This document shows positions 8,794 through 17,978 of a DNA stretch of 64,000 nucleotides, in pieces. The translations under genes and the position numbers were made by a program. Under the pieces are notes generated by a model, which had not been told where the DNA came from, made no database searches, and worked only from the letters and a program-made list of their open reading frames with translations. Source of the stretch: Polymorphobacter fuscus (GTDB lineage Bacteria > Pseudomonadota > Alphaproteobacteria > Sphingomonadales > Sphingomonadaceae); contig NZ_JAATJI010000001.1 in assembly GCF_011927825.1 (NCBI RefSeq), positions 1,550,001 to 1,614,000 on the forward strand, written 5' to 3'. The stretch's first letter is position 1. The number at the start of each line of letters is the position of its first letter.

Positions 8794-10572
8794 ATGCCTT
8801 TTGAAACCTTGCCGCCGCTTCTCACCGAAGCGCTTACCGCCCGTGGCTATGCCGCGCCCACGCCTGTACAGGCTGCCGTTATCCAGCCCGAAGCCGAGGG
8901 CCGCGACCTGCTCGTGTCCGCCCAGACCGGCTCCGGCAAGACCGTTGCTTTCGGCATGGCCATGGCCGCCCAGTTGCTCGGCGACGATGGCCGCACCGAT
9001 CGCCCCGGCGCGCCGCTTGTCATCGTCATCGCGCCCACCCGCGAGCTGGCCTTGCAGGTCAGCCGGGAGCTGATCTGGCTCTACGCCAAGACCGGCGCGC
9101 GCATCGCCACCTGCGTCGGCGGCATGGATGCGTCGAAGGAACGCAAGATGCTCGGCCAAGGCGCCCATATCGTCGTCGGCACGCCGGGCCGGCTGCGCGA
9201 CCATCTCGAGCGCGGCGCCCTCAACCTCGGCCAGATCCGCGTCGCCGTGCTCGATGAAGCCGACGAAATGCTCGACATGGGCTTTCGCGAGGACCTCGAG
9301 CAGATTCTCGATGCCACCCCCGACGCCCGCCGCACCTTCATGTTCTCCGCGACCCTGCCCAAGCCGATCGTCGCGCTGGCCAAACGCTATCAGAAGGATG
9401 CGCTGCGCATCTCGACGGTGGGCGAAGACCGCGGCCACGGCGATATCGCCTATCAGGCTGTCACCGTGGCACCCGCCGATATCGAGAATGCCGTCGTCAA
9501 CCTGCTGCGCTTCCACGAAGCCCCGACGGCGATGCTGTTCTGCGCCACCCGCGACAATGTCCGCCACCTCCACGCCAGCCTGATCGAGCGCGGCTTCGAC
9601 GCCGTCGCCCTCTCGGGCGAACATTCGCAGTCGGAACGCAACCAGGCGCTGCAGGCCCTGCGCGATCGCCGTGCGCGCATCTGCGTCGCCACCGACGTCG
9701 CCAGCCGCGGCATCGATCTGCCCAACCTCTCGCTCGTCATCCATGTCGAGCTGCCGCGCGACGCCGAGATCCTCCAGCATCGGTCTGGGCGGACCGGTCG
9801 CGCCGGCAAAAAGGGCACCGCCGTCCTCATCGTCCCCTATCCCGCCCGCCGCCGCGTCGATGCCATGCTGCGCGGCGCCCGGATCAACGCCGAATGGCTG
9901 CCGGTGCCGAGCACGAACGACATCCGCCGCAACGACCATGAACGCCTGCTCAGCGCGCTGCTGGAAGTGCCGGCGGAAATCGATGACGAGGATCGCGCGC
10001 TGGCCGATCGCCTGCTCGCCGAGCGCAGCCCGCAAGACATCGCCGCCGCGCTCGTCCGCATGCACCGCTCCAAGATGCCTGCCGTCGAAGAACTGCTCGA
10101 CAACAGCACCCCGGCACCGCGCGCCGCCCGCAGCGACGCGCCGCGCGACGGCTTCGAAGACACCGTCTGGTTCCGCATGGATGTCGGCCGCCGCCTCAAC
10201 GCCGATCCGCGCTGGCTGCTGCCGTTGATCTGCCGCCGTGGCCATGTGACCAAGAACGAGATCGGCGCCATCCGCATCGGGCCGGAAGAAACCATGTTCG
10301 AAATTCCCCGCGGCCTCGCCAACCGCTTCTCCGAGGCGCTGCACCGCACCGAAGGCGAAGACCGCAGCCCGGAAGGTGGCATCCGCATCATCCCCGCCGA
10401 TGGCCCGCCGGCGCCGCAGCGCAGCGGCCCGCGGCCAGGTGGCGCCCGCCCGAACCGCCCCGTCCTCGTCCGCCCCCTGGGCCCGGAAGGCCGCCCGACG
10501 CACACCGGCCCGCGCGGCCCCCGCCCCGGCCCGGCCAACCCGACCCAGCGCGGCAAATTCCGCCAGGGCTGA
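8794..10572 (+). CDS. DEAD-box ATP-dependent RNA helicase with DbpA-type RNA-binding domain
   Basis: The helicase core is complete: motif I AQTGSGKT (43-50), Ia PTRELALQ (81-88), II DEAD (154-157), III SAT (185-187), and VI HRSGRTGR (329-336). After the second RecA domain comes a DbpA-like RRM-fold domain at about 455-520 (VWFRMDVGRR ... GAIRIGPEET). The last 70 residues are Pro/Arg/Gly-rich, as in DeaD/CsdA-like cold-shock or ribosome-assembly helicases. At 592 residues it is in the DeaD size range. It should remodel structured RNA in ribosome biogenesis or at low temperature. The exact orthology (DeaD versus DbpA) is open. Confidence 0.93.
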   Translation: MPFETLPPLLTEALTARGYAAPTPVQAAVIQPEAEGRDLLVSAQTGSGKTVAFGMAMAAQLLGDDGRTDRPGAPLVIVIAPTRELALQVSRELIWLYAKTGARIATCVGGMDASKERKMLGQGAHIVVGTPGRLRDHLERGALNLGQIRVAVLDEADEMLDMGFREDLEQILDATPDARRTFMFSATLPKPIVALAKRYQKDALRISTVGEDRGHGDIAYQAVTVAPADIENAVVNLLRFHEAPTAMLFCATRDNVRHLHASLIERGFDAVALSGEHSQSERNQALQALRDRRARICVATDVASRGIDLPNLSLVIHVELPRDAEILQHRSGRTGRAGKKGTAVLIVPYPARRRVDAMLRGARINAEWLPVPSTNDIRRNDHERLLSALLEVPAEIDDEDRALADRLLAERSPQDIAAALVRMHRSKMPAVEELLDNSTPAPRAARSDAPRDGFEDTVWFRMDVGRRLNADPRWLLPLICRRGHVTKNEIGAIRIGPEETMFEIPRGLANRFSEALHRTEGEDRSPEGGIRIIPADGPPAPQRSGPRPGGARPNRPVLVRPLGPEGRPTHTGPRGPRPGPANPTQRGKFRQG

Positions 10573-10580
10573 CGCCGGGC

Positions 10581-11033
10581 ATGCCCCGCATCCTTGTCGA
10601 CGCCGACGCCTGTCCGGTGAAGGACGACATCTACCGGGTTGCCGTTCGCCACAATGTGCCCGCCGTGGTGGTGTCGAACAGCGGCATGCGCCTGCCCGGC
10701 CATCCGCTTGTCACCCAGATGGTCGTCAGCGACGGCTTCGACGCCGCCGATGACTGGATCGCCGCACAGGCCGGGCCCGACACGCTGGTCATCACCGGCG
10801 ATATCCTGCTTGCCGACCGCGCGCTCAAGGCCGGGGCAACGGTCATCGCCCATAACGGCCGGCCGTTCACGGCAAGCTCGATCGGCGCCGCGATCGCCAC
10901 CCGCGCCATCATGGCCGACCTGCGCGCCGGCGGCGATGTGGTGCCGGGCGGCCCCGGCACCTTTTCCAAGGCCGACCGGGCGCGGTTCCTCCAGGCGATC
11001 GACGCGGCGCTGGTGCGGTTGGCGCGGGGCTGA
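10581..11033 (+). CDS. YaiI/YqxD family (DUF188) protein
   Basis: The 150-residue protein matches the UPF0178 family from end to end: LVDADACPVKDDI at the N-terminus, SNSGMRLPGHPLV, VITGDILLADRAL, and the C-terminal GPGTFSKADRARF. The fold is PIN-like and the clustered Asp residues suggest metal-dependent nuclease ancestry, but no function is established for the family. It follows the helicase by 8 bases and is probably co-transcribed. Confidence 0.9.
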   Translation: MPRILVDADACPVKDDIYRVAVRHNVPAVVVSNSGMRLPGHPLVTQMVVSDGFDAADDWIAAQAGPDTLVITGDILLADRALKAGATVIAHNGRPFTASSIGAAIATRAIMADLRAGGDVVPGGPGTFSKADRARFLQAIDAALVRLARG

Positions 11034-11042
11034 CGCCCCTCA

Positions 11043-11789
11043 TCACAAGGCCGCCAGCAACCCCTCGGCCAGCACCGCCGCCATTGCCGCCACCCCGGCC
11101 GTATCGCCGATCAGATCCTGCCGGACTTCCAGCTCGACATAGGGGCGCCCGGCCGGAAAACAGTGACGCGGCACGCTATGGTCGGTGCCATCCATGCGAT
11201 AGGGTTCATTGTCGCCCACCACCAGGTCACCGCGCGCCGTCAGCCATGCCAGCAGCCGCAGCGCCAGCCGATCATTGCCACCAGCGTGCAGCACGCCGAT
11301 CTGCCACGGCCGCACCACCCCGGCCATGACCGGCGTGAAGCTGTGCAGCGATACCAGCGCATGGTCGGTCGGCCTGCCCGCCAGCGCCGCCGCGATGGCC
11401 GCCTGGTAGGGTATGTGGATTTCGGCCACCCGTGGCCCCCTGTCGGCGCCCATATTGCCCGGTACCGGCGTCCCGTCGCTTGCATCGGGCACCGCCTCCG
11501 CCGACATCGGGTCGCGGTTGCAATCGATCACCAGGCGCGAATAGCGCTGCCGCACGAAGACCGCGTCGAGCCGGTCGGCGAGCTGCCGCCCCAGCGCATC
11601 GACCCCGATATCCCAGCCGATATGCCGCGCCCGGTCGGCGTCCGAAACGCCCAGATCGCCCAGCGCCGCCGGCACCAGATTGCCCGCATGATCGCCGATC
11701 AGCAGCAGCGCCGCCTGGCCGCCCGGGTTGACGATTTCAACCGGGTCCAAGTCACGGGAAAGCAATAGTCGTTGCAAATCGCCTGCCAC
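11043..11789 (-). CDS. N-formylglutamate amidohydrolase family protein
   Basis: The 248-residue protein has the family pattern: IGDHAGN near the N-terminus, a DIGVDALGR helix, VIDCNRDP, LVSLHSFTP, and a C-terminal YVELEVRQDLI strand. The zinc peptidase-like fold of HutG hydrolyses N-formylglutamate at the end of histidine breakdown, but many members stand outside hut operons, as here, with unknown substrates. The start is a GTG shortly before the divergent transglutaminase gene; a later start cannot be excluded. It is convergent with the DUF188 gene. Confidence 0.8.
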   Translation of the reverse strand: MAGDLQRLLLSRDLDPVEIVNPGGQAALLLIGDHAGNLVPAALGDLGVSDADRARHIGWDIGVDALGRQLADRLDAVFVRQRYSRLVIDCNRDPMSAEAVPDASDGTPVPGNMGADRGPRVAEIHIPYQAAIAAALAGRPTDHALVSLHSFTPVMAGVVRPWQIGVLHAGGNDRLALRLLAWLTARGDLVVGDNEPYRMDGTDHSVPRHCFPAGRPYVELEVRQDLIGDTAGVAAMAAVLAEGLLAAL

Positions 11790-11806
11790 GCGTCAATTCT
11801 TTCGGA

Positions 11807-12718
11807 ATGATCGTTCTGACCATAGATCATGTGACCACCTACAGCTATCGGCGCAAGGTTTCCTTCGGCGAGCATCGCATCATGACGCGGCCGCGCGAAA
11901 GCCACGACCAGCGGCTGATCGACTCCCAACTCGTCATCGATCCGCCGCCGACCGCGCTGCGCTGGGTGCAGGACGTGTTCGGCAATTCGGTTGCCATCGC
12001 CACCTTCGACACGCGCGCCGCGACGCTGCGCTTCCACAGCCGCGCCACCGTCGAGCATCTGCCGCTGTCGATCGCCGAGATCGAGATCGAGGATTATGCC
12101 CGCTGCTACCCCTTCACCTATTCGTCGGAGGACATGCCCGACCTGCTCCGCAGCATCGAACGCCAGCACCATGATCCGGCACGCATCATCGACAGCTGGG
12201 CCCGGCAGTTCGTTCCGGAGGCGGCGACGATCGAGACCATGGCGTTGCTCACCGCCATGACCCAGGCGATCCGCCGCGACTTCGCCTATGTCTCGCGCAG
12301 CGAAAAGGGCACGCAAAGCCCCATCGAAACGCTCGAACGGCGCCAGGGCACCTGCCGCGATTTCGCCGTGCTGATGATCGAGGCGGTGCGTGCGCTGGGC
12401 TTCGCCGCGCGCTTCGTCTCGGGCTATGTCTACAGCCCGTCGACGCGCGAGCGCCGCGTCGGCGGCGGCAACACCCATGCCTGGGTCCGCATCTTCCTGC
12501 CGGGATCGGGATGGGTCGAATTCGACCCCACCAACGGCATCGTCGGCAACCGCGGGCTGATCCGCGTCGGCGTGGCGCGCGATCCCTATCAGGCGGTGCC
12601 GCTGTCCGGCACCTGGGCCGGCTTTCCCGACAGCGTTCTCGATATGACCGTTTCGGTTGATATCATTTTGCAATCTCGCGCGTTGGACCCCACCGAAGGA
12701 GAACCCATCCCATGTTGA
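11807..12718 (+). CDS. transglutaminase-like cysteine peptidase family protein
   Basis: The 303-residue cytosolic protein has the N-terminal bacterial transglutaminase-associated beta domain (TIDHVTTYSY at its start) and a C-terminal transglutaminase-like domain. The catalytic triad is visible: Cys in GTCRDF (C183), His in NTHAWVRIF (H224), and Asp in EFDPTNG (D240). Such proteins are thought to act as peptidases or amidases. It overlaps the next gene, a shorter relative, by seven bases (ATGTTGA). The alpha-E and ATP-grasp genes often found with this family are absent. Confidence 0.88.
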   Translation: MIVLTIDHVTTYSYRRKVSFGEHRIMTRPRESHDQRLIDSQLVIDPPPTALRWVQDVFGNSVAIATFDTRAATLRFHSRATVEHLPLSIAEIEIEDYARCYPFTYSSEDMPDLLRSIERQHHDPARIIDSWARQFVPEAATIETMALLTAMTQAIRRDFAYVSRSEKGTQSPIETLERRQGTCRDFAVLMIEAVRALGFAARFVSGYVYSPSTRERRVGGGNTHAWVRIFLPGSGWVEFDPTNGIVGNRGLIRVGVARDPYQAVPLSGTWAGFPDSVLDMTVSVDIILQSRALDPTEGEPIPC

Positions 12719-13527
12719 TCCGCGCCGGTTATGACATCAGCTTCAGCAGCGAAACGACCACTCCCATGCTGGCGATGCTCAATATCCACCCGTCGCGCAA
12801 CAAGGATCTGAAGACTCCCCACCGCATCATCGCCAGCCCCGATGTGCCGATGTACGATTATGTCGATGCCTTCGGGAACAACACCACCCGCTTCGTCATT
12901 CCCGCCGGCGGCGTCACCCTGTCGTGCGATTTCGTCATCGAGGATTCGGGCCTGCCCGACACCCAGGCGCCCGACGCCCCGCAGGTCCTGGTAGAGGACC
13001 TGCCCGACGATATCCTCGTCTACCTGCTCGGCAGCCGCTATTGCGAGACCGACCGGCTTTCCGATGTGGCGTGGAGCCTGTTCGGCGGCATTGCCCCCGG
13101 CTGGGCGCGGGTCCAGGCCATCGTCGACTATGTCCACAACCATATCGAGTTCGGCTACGGTCACGCCCGCTCGACCAAGACGGCGTGGGACGCCTATCAG
13201 GAAGGCGCCGGCGTCTGCCGCGACTTCGCCCATCTGGCGGTGACCCTGTGCCGCTGCATGAACATTCCGGCACGCTATTGCACCGGCTATCTCGGCGACA
13301 TCGGTATCCCCCCCGTCGACGCGCCGATGGACTTTTCCGCGTGGTTCGACGTCTATCTGGGCGGCGAATGGTATACGTTCGACGCCCGCCACAACCGTCC
13401 GCGCATCGGCCGCATCCTGATGGCACGCGGCCGCGACGCCACCGACACGGCATTGACCAACGCGTTCGGCCGCGCCTCGCTCGTCCGCTTCGACGTCCAC
13501 ACCGACGAGGTTGCGGGCATCGACTAG
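12712..13527 (+). CDS. second transglutaminase-like protein
   Basis: The 271-residue protein has the nucleophile region GVCRDFAHLA (C169) and the Asp-containing YTFDARHN. The residue before AWF, where canonical transglutaminases carry His, reads Ser (DFSAWFDVY, S209). From memory this substitution is shared within this shorter subfamily, but it leaves the triad in doubt. It is translationally coupled to the larger transglutaminase upstream, suggesting the pair acts on one process. The substrate is unknown. Confidence 0.83.
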   Translation: MLIRAGYDISFSSETTTPMLAMLNIHPSRNKDLKTPHRIIASPDVPMYDYVDAFGNNTTRFVIPAGGVTLSCDFVIEDSGLPDTQAPDAPQVLVEDLPDDILVYLLGSRYCETDRLSDVAWSLFGGIAPGWARVQAIVDYVHNHIEFGYGHARSTKTAWDAYQEGAGVCRDFAHLAVTLCRCMNIPARYCTGYLGDIGIPPVDAPMDFSAWFDVYLGGEWYTFDARHNRPRIGRILMARGRDATDTALTNAFGRASLVRFDVHTDEVAGID

Positions 13528-13583
13528 ACCGCGCCAACGCGCCCCCTTCCCCCACGCGCGCTGCATGCTAAAAGCGCGGCGAC

Positions 13584-14312
13584 ATGCATCGCTTTGCCAA
13601 CCCCGCGCGGTTCCTGCGCATCGCTCGCGTGGCGACGCCGCTGGCGCTGGTGCTCGGCCTCATCCTCACCGGTGCCGGTCTCTATATCGGCCTGTTCGCC
13701 TCGCCGCCCGACTATCAGCAGGGCGAAAGCGTGCGCATCATGTACGTCCATGTGCCCGCGGCCTGGCTGGCGTCGGGGGGCTATCTCGGGCTCGCCATCG
13801 CCTCGGCAACCGCGCTGATCTGGCGCCACCCGCTCGCCACCATCGCCGCGCGCGCCATCGCGCCGGCCGGCGCGGCCTTCGCCGCCATCTGCCTGATGTC
13901 GGGTTCACTCTGGGGCAAGCCGACCTGGGGCACCTATTGGGTATGGGATGCCCGGCTGACCTCGATGCTCGTCCTGCTGTTCCTTTATCTCGGCTATCTG
14001 GCGCTGTCGGCGTCGGAGGGGGAGCGGGGCGGCGAGCGCAAGGGCGCTGCCATCCTGGCGCTGGTCGGTGCCATCAACCTGCCGGTGATCAAATATTCGG
14101 TCGAATGGTGGAACACGCTTCACCAGGGGTCGAGCATCAGCGTGCTGTCGGCGAAATCCGCCATGGCGCCGGAGATGCTGCGGCCGCTGCTGCTGTCGGT
14201 CGCCGGCTTCACCTTCCTGTTTGCCGCCATCGTGCTGATGCGGATGCGCGCCATGATCGCCGAACAGCGCGTCGAGGCGCGCTCGCGCCGGCTGGCGGAA
14301 GCGATCGCATGA
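13584..14312 (+). CDS. ccmC: heme exporter/lyase subunit CcmC
   Basis: CcmC is the inner-membrane protein that loads heme onto CcmE for cytochrome c maturation. The 242 residues give six membrane helices, the tryptophan-rich periplasmic motif WGTYWVWDARLTS, and flanking heme-ligand His residues in YVHVPAAWLASGG and WWNTLHQGSS. It opens ccmCDE. The usual preceding ccmAB and following ccmFGH are not here. Confidence 0.95.
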   Translation: MHRFANPARFLRIARVATPLALVLGLILTGAGLYIGLFASPPDYQQGESVRIMYVHVPAAWLASGGYLGLAIASATALIWRHPLATIAARAIAPAGAAFAAICLMSGSLWGKPTWGTYWVWDARLTSMLVLLFLYLGYLALSASEGERGGERKGAAILALVGAINLPVIKYSVEWWNTLHQGSSISVLSAKSAMAPEMLRPLLLSVAGFTFLFAAIVLMRMRAMIAEQRVEARSRRLAEAIA

Positions 14313-14322
14313 GGAAACGGGC

Positions 14323-14478
14323 ATGATCGACGGCGTCGTCCACCAGGCCGATCTGTGGGCATCCTACATCTGGCCGTCCTACATCCTGACCATCGGTGGC
14401 ATGGCGGCGTTGCTGGTCTGGGCCTGGACCAGCATGCGCAGCGCGGAAAAGCGCGCCGACACGATGAAACGTCGGTGA
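14323..14478 (+). CDS. ccmD: heme exporter protein CcmD
   Basis: This 51-residue protein has one membrane helix (about 18-36) and a basic C-terminal tail (SAEKRADTMKRR), the normal layout of CcmD, which stabilises the CcmABC/E heme-handover complex. It lies between ccmC and ccmE with GAGGA just before its ATG. The short length and low conservation limit confidence, but position decides the call. Confidence 0.85.
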   Translation: MIDGVVHQADLWASYIWPSYILTIGGMAALLVWAWTSMRSAEKRADTMKRR

Positions 14479-14497
14479 CCGAAGTGAAAGGCGACCA

Positions 14498-14932
14498 ATG
14501 AGGATCAGGGCCAAGACCCAGCGGCTGTGGCTGGTCGTGGGTGCCATGGTGGCACTCGGCGGCGCCGGCGCGCTGGCGTTCTCCACGCTGGGCGACAAGG
14601 CGACCTATTTCTATGCCCCGTCGGACCTTGCCGGCATCCCCGCGCCGACCAGCGCCATTCGCCTGGGCGGCATGGTCGAGAAGGGCTCGCTGGTCCGCAA
14701 TGGCCAGACGGTGACCTTCGTCGTCACCGACAATGCCCGGACGCTGCCGGTTACCTATACCGGCATCCTCCCCGACCTGTTCCGCGAAGGCCAGGGCGTG
14801 ATCGCCGAAGGCAAGATCGACCCGGCGTCGGGCATGTTCACCGCCGAGACGATCTTGGCGAAGCATGACGAGAAATATATGCCGCCGGAGGTGACGGGGG
14901 CGATGCGCAAAACCGAGGGCAGGGTGAGCTGA
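14498..14932 (+). CDS. ccmE: cytochrome c maturation heme chaperone CcmE
   Basis: The 144-residue protein has an N-terminal anchor (about 9-29) and an OB-fold periplasmic domain. The heme-binding motif AKHDEKYMP is intact, with His123 as the covalent heme ligand and Tyr127 nearby. CcmE receives heme from CcmC and passes it to CcmF for attachment to apocytochromes. In many genomes ccmF follows directly; here a repeat-bearing gap and a convergent TonB receptor gene follow instead. Confidence 0.95.
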   Translation: MRIRAKTQRLWLVVGAMVALGGAGALAFSTLGDKATYFYAPSDLAGIPAPTSAIRLGGMVEKGSLVRNGQTVTFVVTDNARTLPVTYTGILPDLFREGQGVIAEGKIDPASGMFTAETILAKHDEKYMPPEVTGAMRKTEGRVS

Positions 14933-14949
14933 AGCGCCGCGCGGGCGCT

Positions 14950-15114
14950 ACGCGCCGACAGGCGCAAAGCCGGACGGCGGGCTTTGTCCGCGCATTTTCT
15001 TTGATGGGTGAGCAAGCAAGGCAAGGGGCATGGGCAAAGCCCATGCTGACGTCAGACGCTATCGGCCAGCAAGGCTGTCCGCCGCGCTGGCCGAGCTTGC
15101 GCCTGTCGGCGCGT
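14950..15114. repeat. long inverted repeat in the ccmE/receptor gap
   Basis: ACGCGCCGACAGGCGCAA (14950-14967) recurs as its exact reverse complement at 15097-15114, giving 18-bp perfect arms 129 bases apart. A REP-like hairpin sits between them. The arms lie between two convergent genes, so the structure could act as a two-way terminator or be the remains of a mobile cassette. No ORF or transposase is present between the arms. Confidence 0.6.
15023..15058 (+). repeat. REP-like hairpin element, copy 1
   Basis: This 36-base unit contains the hairpin GCATGGGC-AAA-GCCCATGC (15028-15046). It matches the unit at 21119-21154 in 32 of 36 positions. Two of the four differences are paired across the stem (T:A here, C:G there), so the fold is kept. 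This suggests a repetitive extragenic palindromic element rather than chance similarity. Confidence 0.6.
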
Positions 15115-15145
15115 CGCGACGCGCTACGCGCGCGCGGCGCTGCGC

Positions 15146-17761
15146 TTAAAACTTCGTCCTGACCGTAACCCCGAACGTCCGCGGTTCGGCGGGGAAGGTC
15201 ACGAACACCTGGTTCGCCGTCGCCGACAGGCCGCGGGCCACGGCGTTGAAGGTGCCGCTGCCCTGCAGTGGCGCATCCGCCGCGACCTGCTGGTAGACGG
15301 CGTCGAACAGGTTCTGCGACCACAGCTCGATGCCCCAGATCCGGTCCCGACCATAAAGGCCGATACGGGCATTGGCGACCGCAAAGCCGGGCTGGACCTT
15401 CTCGATGTCGAGATCGGACCCGGTGTTGAGCGCCGAGCTGTACCGCATGTCGAAATACAGTAGCGCCGACAGCGTTTCGTTGATCTTGGGCGTCCATGAC
15501 GCGCTGCCCGTCACCACATAGGCCGATGAGTTCGACAGGCGCTGGCCGGGCAGCTGGAACAGCGTCGGTGCCAGCGACAGCCCGTTGAAACCGGCCAGCT
15601 GGTCGGCATAGCGCGTGTCGGTATAGGTCATGCCGGCGGCAAAGGTGATGTCGTCGGTCGGGAACATGAAGGCTTCGAGCTCGACACCCTTGGAAATCAG
15701 CCCTGCCTTGCGCTTCCCGGTGCACTGCGAATTGCCGGCGATCAGGTCACGATCGCGGCCGCCCAGGTCGACGCTGCAGCCTTCGATATTGGCAACTTCG
15801 AAATTGACGCCGTTGAAGGTGTTGAGCTGGAAGTCATCGAACTTCTGGTAGAACAGCGCCGCGTTGAGCTTGAATTCGCGCAGGTCGAGCTTGGCCCCGA
15901 GTTCGAAGGCATCGACCGTTTCCGGCGCGAACTGCAACGTCTGCGCCGATGGCGCCAGCGCGTTGAGCGCCGAGGTGTCGAGGTTGAACCCGCCCGCCTT
16001 GTAGCCGCGCGAATAGCTGCCATAGACCAGCACCTCGTCGATCGGCTTAACCGACAGCACGGCGGTGCCGGTCAGCTTGTTCTCCCGGCGCTGGGTGCCG
16101 TCGCTGCCGGCGGCAAAACCGGGGCCGGCGGTGTTGTTGATGACGCAGGCGACGCTGGTCACCGTCGGCCGCAACGCCGCCAGGCCGCCCAGATTGCCGT
16201 TGAAGCGCCGCACGGCGCCGCAGAAATTGTTGTTGGACAGGAAAACGCTTTCCAGGTCCTTCTTTTCGTTGGTGTAGCGCAGCCCGAGCGTCAGCAGGAC
16301 CTTGTCGGGCACCAGGCTGACGACGTTATGCGTGAAGAAGGCATAGTTGGTGCTCTTCTGCTTGAAATAGCCGCCCTGGACGATGCCGGTGCCGTTCAGC
16401 AGGCTCTGCCCGGCGGGCGTCACATAGCCGATGGCATTGGCGAAGGTCTGCAGGGTGTTCGGCAGGCCCGTCGATGCCGCGAGCTGGGCGTTGTAATAGC
16501 GTTCGAAATCGGCGCCATATTTCAGGTCGTCGTCGGTGCGCAGCGTTTCCTTCGAATAATAGCCGCCGATCAGGTAATCGAGGCGGTCATTGAAGGCATT
16601 GCCCTGCAGGCGCAGTTCCTGGCTGAAGGTCTGGAACTTGCGGTTCTGGTCGCTGCGCGCCAGCAGGTCGATCCGGTTGAAGTCGCCATCCTGCCCGGCA
16701 CGGTTCTTGAACTCGCGATAGCCGGTGATCGACGTCAGCGTCGCGCCGCCGAAATCATAGTTGATCTCGGCCGACCCGCCCCAGTCGCGCGTGCGCTGGT
16801 TGAAGTTCACGCCCGGCGTGATCGAGGTTTCATAGACATAGGCATCGCCATTGGTGGCGGTGCGGTAGATGCCGCCCAGGCTGGTGACCAGATTGGCGAT
16901 ACCGTTGGCGCCGATGATGACTTCGCCGGTGGCCGGGTTGCGCGACAGGCCGCGGATGGGGGAAATGATCGCGGCGCCGCAACATTCCTCGTTCTTCTGG
17001 TTGTAATCGCCGATCAGCCGGACCGTCAGGTCGTCATTGGGCTTCAGCAGCAACTGGCCGCGAACGAGGAAACGGTCGCGGTTGTTGAGGTCGCGCCCCG
17101 ACACCACATCGGTCAGAAAACCGTCGCGCTTGTTGAAGACGCCGTCGATGCGAAAGGCGACCTTGTCGTTGATCGGTCCGGTCAGGCTGCCCATCAACCG
17201 GATGTTGTTGAAATTGCCATAGGTCGCCTCGGCCTGGCCGCCGGCATCGAACTGCGGCAGCGCCGTGGTGATGTTGATGAGGCCCGCCGACGCATTGCGG
17301 CCGAACAACGTGCCCTGCGGCCCGCGCAGCACTTCGATGCCCTCCAGCGGGCCAAGGTCGGTCAGGCCGACGCCGGTGCGGCTGCGATAGACGCCATCGA
17401 TGAACACCGCGACCGACGATTCGAGCCCGGCATTCTCGCCGACCGTGCCGACGCCGCGAATGCGCGCCGCGCCGTTTGATTCATTGGTCGCCGATGACAC
17501 CAGCAGCGACGGTGCCAGCTGGTTGAGCTGGCGGATATCGGTGCCGCCCGAATTCTGCAGCTGTTCGGCGCTGATGGCGCTGACCGCGATCGGCACGTCC
17601 GACAGCACCTGGTTGCGCCGCGTCGCCGAAATGATGATCTCGTTGGCATCGACGGGGGCGGCCGCGGTGGTGTTGGCTGCCTGGCGCGCCTGCACGGCGA
17701 CAGGCGCCATGGCCGCCGGAATCGCAAGGGACGCAACCGACACCAACCAGATGCTCTTCAT
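15146..17761 (-). CDS. TonB-dependent outer membrane receptor
   Basis: The 871-residue protein starts with a signal peptide (MKSIWLVSVASLAIPAAMA...) and a plug domain beginning at about residue 40 (ANEIIISATRRNQVLSDVPIAVSAIS), containing IRGVGTVG and VLRGPQGTLFGRNASAGLIN. A 22-strand barrel follows and ends with a terminal Phe (VTVRTKF). This is the large 'catecholate/other' receptor type that is abundant in sphingomonads, importing a substrate with TonB-ExbBD energy. The ligand is not deducible. A GGGGAG site precedes the ATG. The divergent neighbour is an SDR dehydrogenase. Confidence 0.92.
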   Translation of the reverse strand: MKSIWLVSVASLAIPAAMAPVAVQARQAANTTAAAPVDANEIIISATRRNQVLSDVPIAVSAISAEQLQNSGGTDIRQLNQLAPSLLVSSATNESNGAARIRGVGTVGENAGLESSVAVFIDGVYRSRTGVGLTDLGPLEGIEVLRGPQGTLFGRNASAGLINITTALPQFDAGGQAEATYGNFNNIRLMGSLTGPINDKVAFRIDGVFNKRDGFLTDVVSGRDLNNRDRFLVRGQLLLKPNDDLTVRLIGDYNQKNEECCGAAIISPIRGLSRNPATGEVIIGANGIANLVTSLGGIYRTATNGDAYVYETSITPGVNFNQRTRDWGGSAEINYDFGGATLTSITGYREFKNRAGQDGDFNRIDLLARSDQNRKFQTFSQELRLQGNAFNDRLDYLIGGYYSKETLRTDDDLKYGADFERYYNAQLAASTGLPNTLQTFANAIGYVTPAGQSLLNGTGIVQGGYFKQKSTNYAFFTHNVVSLVPDKVLLTLGLRYTNEKKDLESVFLSNNNFCGAVRRFNGNLGGLAALRPTVTSVACVINNTAGPGFAAGSDGTQRRENKLTGTAVLSVKPIDEVLVYGSYSRGYKAGGFNLDTSALNALAPSAQTLQFAPETVDAFELGAKLDLREFKLNAALFYQKFDDFQLNTFNGVNFEVANIEGCSVDLGGRDRDLIAGNSQCTGKRKAGLISKGVELEAFMFPTDDITFAAGMTYTDTRYADQLAGFNGLSLAPTLFQLPGQRLSNSSAYVVTGSASWTPKINETLSALLYFDMRYSSALNTGSDLDIEKVQPGFAVANARIGLYGRDRIWGIELWSQNLFDAVYQQVAADAPLQGSGTFNAVARGLSATANQVFVTFPAEPRTFGVTVRTKF

Positions 17762-17978
17762 CGATGACTCCCCAGAGTTTTCGCGCTTGTTTTCGCGCCG
17801 ATTTCGGCACGATTATTTGTTGGCCTCATGGGTAGAACAATCATTCCCGGTCGCCAATGGAGCCGCCCGGCGCCACCATCAAGAATTCCGCGTCTGTGCT
17901 TTTGCCACCACACCGGCCGGGACTTGCCGCTGGCCGCCGGCGCCGCCATGGTGCCCGCAACAAACGGGAGCCCATGAC

